Shown here one piece after another: positions 63,840 through 64,000 of a stretch of 64,000 bases of DNA. The stretch is from assembly GCF_003999975.1 (NCBI RefSeq), contig NZ_RJAC01000001.1:372001-436000 (forward strand), written 5' to 3'. Each line of letters opens with the position of its first letter. Within the stretch, counting starts at the first letter, position 1. Origin of the DNA: Actinoplanes solisilvae. Its GTDB lineage: Bacteria > Actinomycetota > Actinomycetes > Mycobacteriales > Micromonosporaceae. The position numbers and the translations under genes are program-made. The notes beneath the pieces were generated by a model that did not search any database, was not told where the DNA came from, and saw only the letters and a list, made by a program, of their open reading frames with translations.

Positions 63840-64000
63840 CTATTCGGCGTAGCGGGTGGGTGGGAACGGATTGTCCTTGCTGAGGGGAATGTTCTCGCCC
63901 TCGGCCTCCTGGCGCGCGGTGACACTTTCGATGTCCTGCTCGTCGGTGTCGGCCTCGGCGTCGAACGGGACCGGGTCGTCGGTCGCGGCCGGGACGTCGG
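63840..64000 (-). CDS. C-terminal tail of an unidentified protein (partial)
   Basis: Minus-strand frame open from the right edge to a TAG at 63842-63840. The visible 53 or so residues are acidic and Pro-rich (DDPVPFDAEADTDEQDIES, then ENIPLSKDNPFPPTRYAE) and look like a disordered tail. The body of the gene is outside the window. Confidence 0.6.
   Translation of the reverse strand, partial: DVPAATDDPVPFDAEADTDEQDIESVTARQEAEGENIPLSKDNPFPPTRYAE

Overview
The window is about 70% GC with GTG and occasional TTG starts, and many genes have a TANNNT-type -10 box 6-7 nt before the start codon and no leader. Gene content and order (atp operon, glyA, tsaC, a phosphatase, prmC, prfA, rpmE, rho, thrB, thrC, hom, lysA and argS, mostly on the minus strand, plus nucS, murA with Asp in place of the catalytic Cys, and DUF2550 beside atpC) point to a filamentous actinobacterium of the Actinoplanes/Micromonospora group. 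This is chromosomal DNA, not a plasmid or phage.

Regions. 0-5.5 kb: a lipoprotein, an alpha/beta hydrolase, a small Cys/His protein, an aldehyde dehydrogenase and an ABC exporter pair. 5.5-16.4 kb: NucS mismatch endonuclease, two membrane proteins, a soluble FtsK/SpoIIIE ATPase with a coiled-coil membrane partner, a second ABC exporter, a CorC/HlyC protein and 3-hydroxyacyl-CoA dehydrogenase. 16.4-20.7 kb: murA, a corrinoid adenosyltransferase, a VOC protein, and a PheS-like ligase behind a small upstream ORF and hairpin. 20.7-29.3 kb: F1Fo ATP synthase, with atpC cut off from atpD by a terminator and an LCP-family gene. 29.4-40.2 kb: glyA, two Sua5/TsaC paralogues, phosphatase, prmC, a diguanylate cyclase, a beta-propeller protein, prfA and rpmE. 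40.4-43.1 kb: an RNA-repair pair (T4-Pnkp-like end-healing enzyme plus RNA ligase) converging on nitric oxide synthase. 43.2-58.2 kb: rho with a long leader, thrB, an MFS transporter, an RND pump with a MarR regulator, then the argS-lysA-hom-thrC operon. 58.2-59.9 kb: DUF3105 and DUF305 membrane proteins and tRNA-Arg(CCG).

The most unusual region is 60.0-63.8 kb, just past the tRNA and a broken recD2 fragment. A cyclic-di-GMP-I (GEMM) riboswitch precedes a small secreted protein of the type processed by SipW-like peptidases. Next in the same direction is one protein that joins a SipW/ER-type signal peptidase, a DUF5305 ectodomain and a cytoplasmic degenerate GGDEF domain that keeps the RxxD c-di-GMP-binding site. 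The substrate gene's RNA and the peptidase's cytoplasmic domain may therefore both read c-di-GMP. I infer a c-di-GMP-controlled extracellular fibre or surface-protein module, loosely parallel to the Bacillus tapA-sipW-tasA operon. An apparently active diguanylate cyclase is encoded 25 kb away. The window ends with a PIN toxin, its shortened antitoxin and the tail of an unidentified minus-strand gene.
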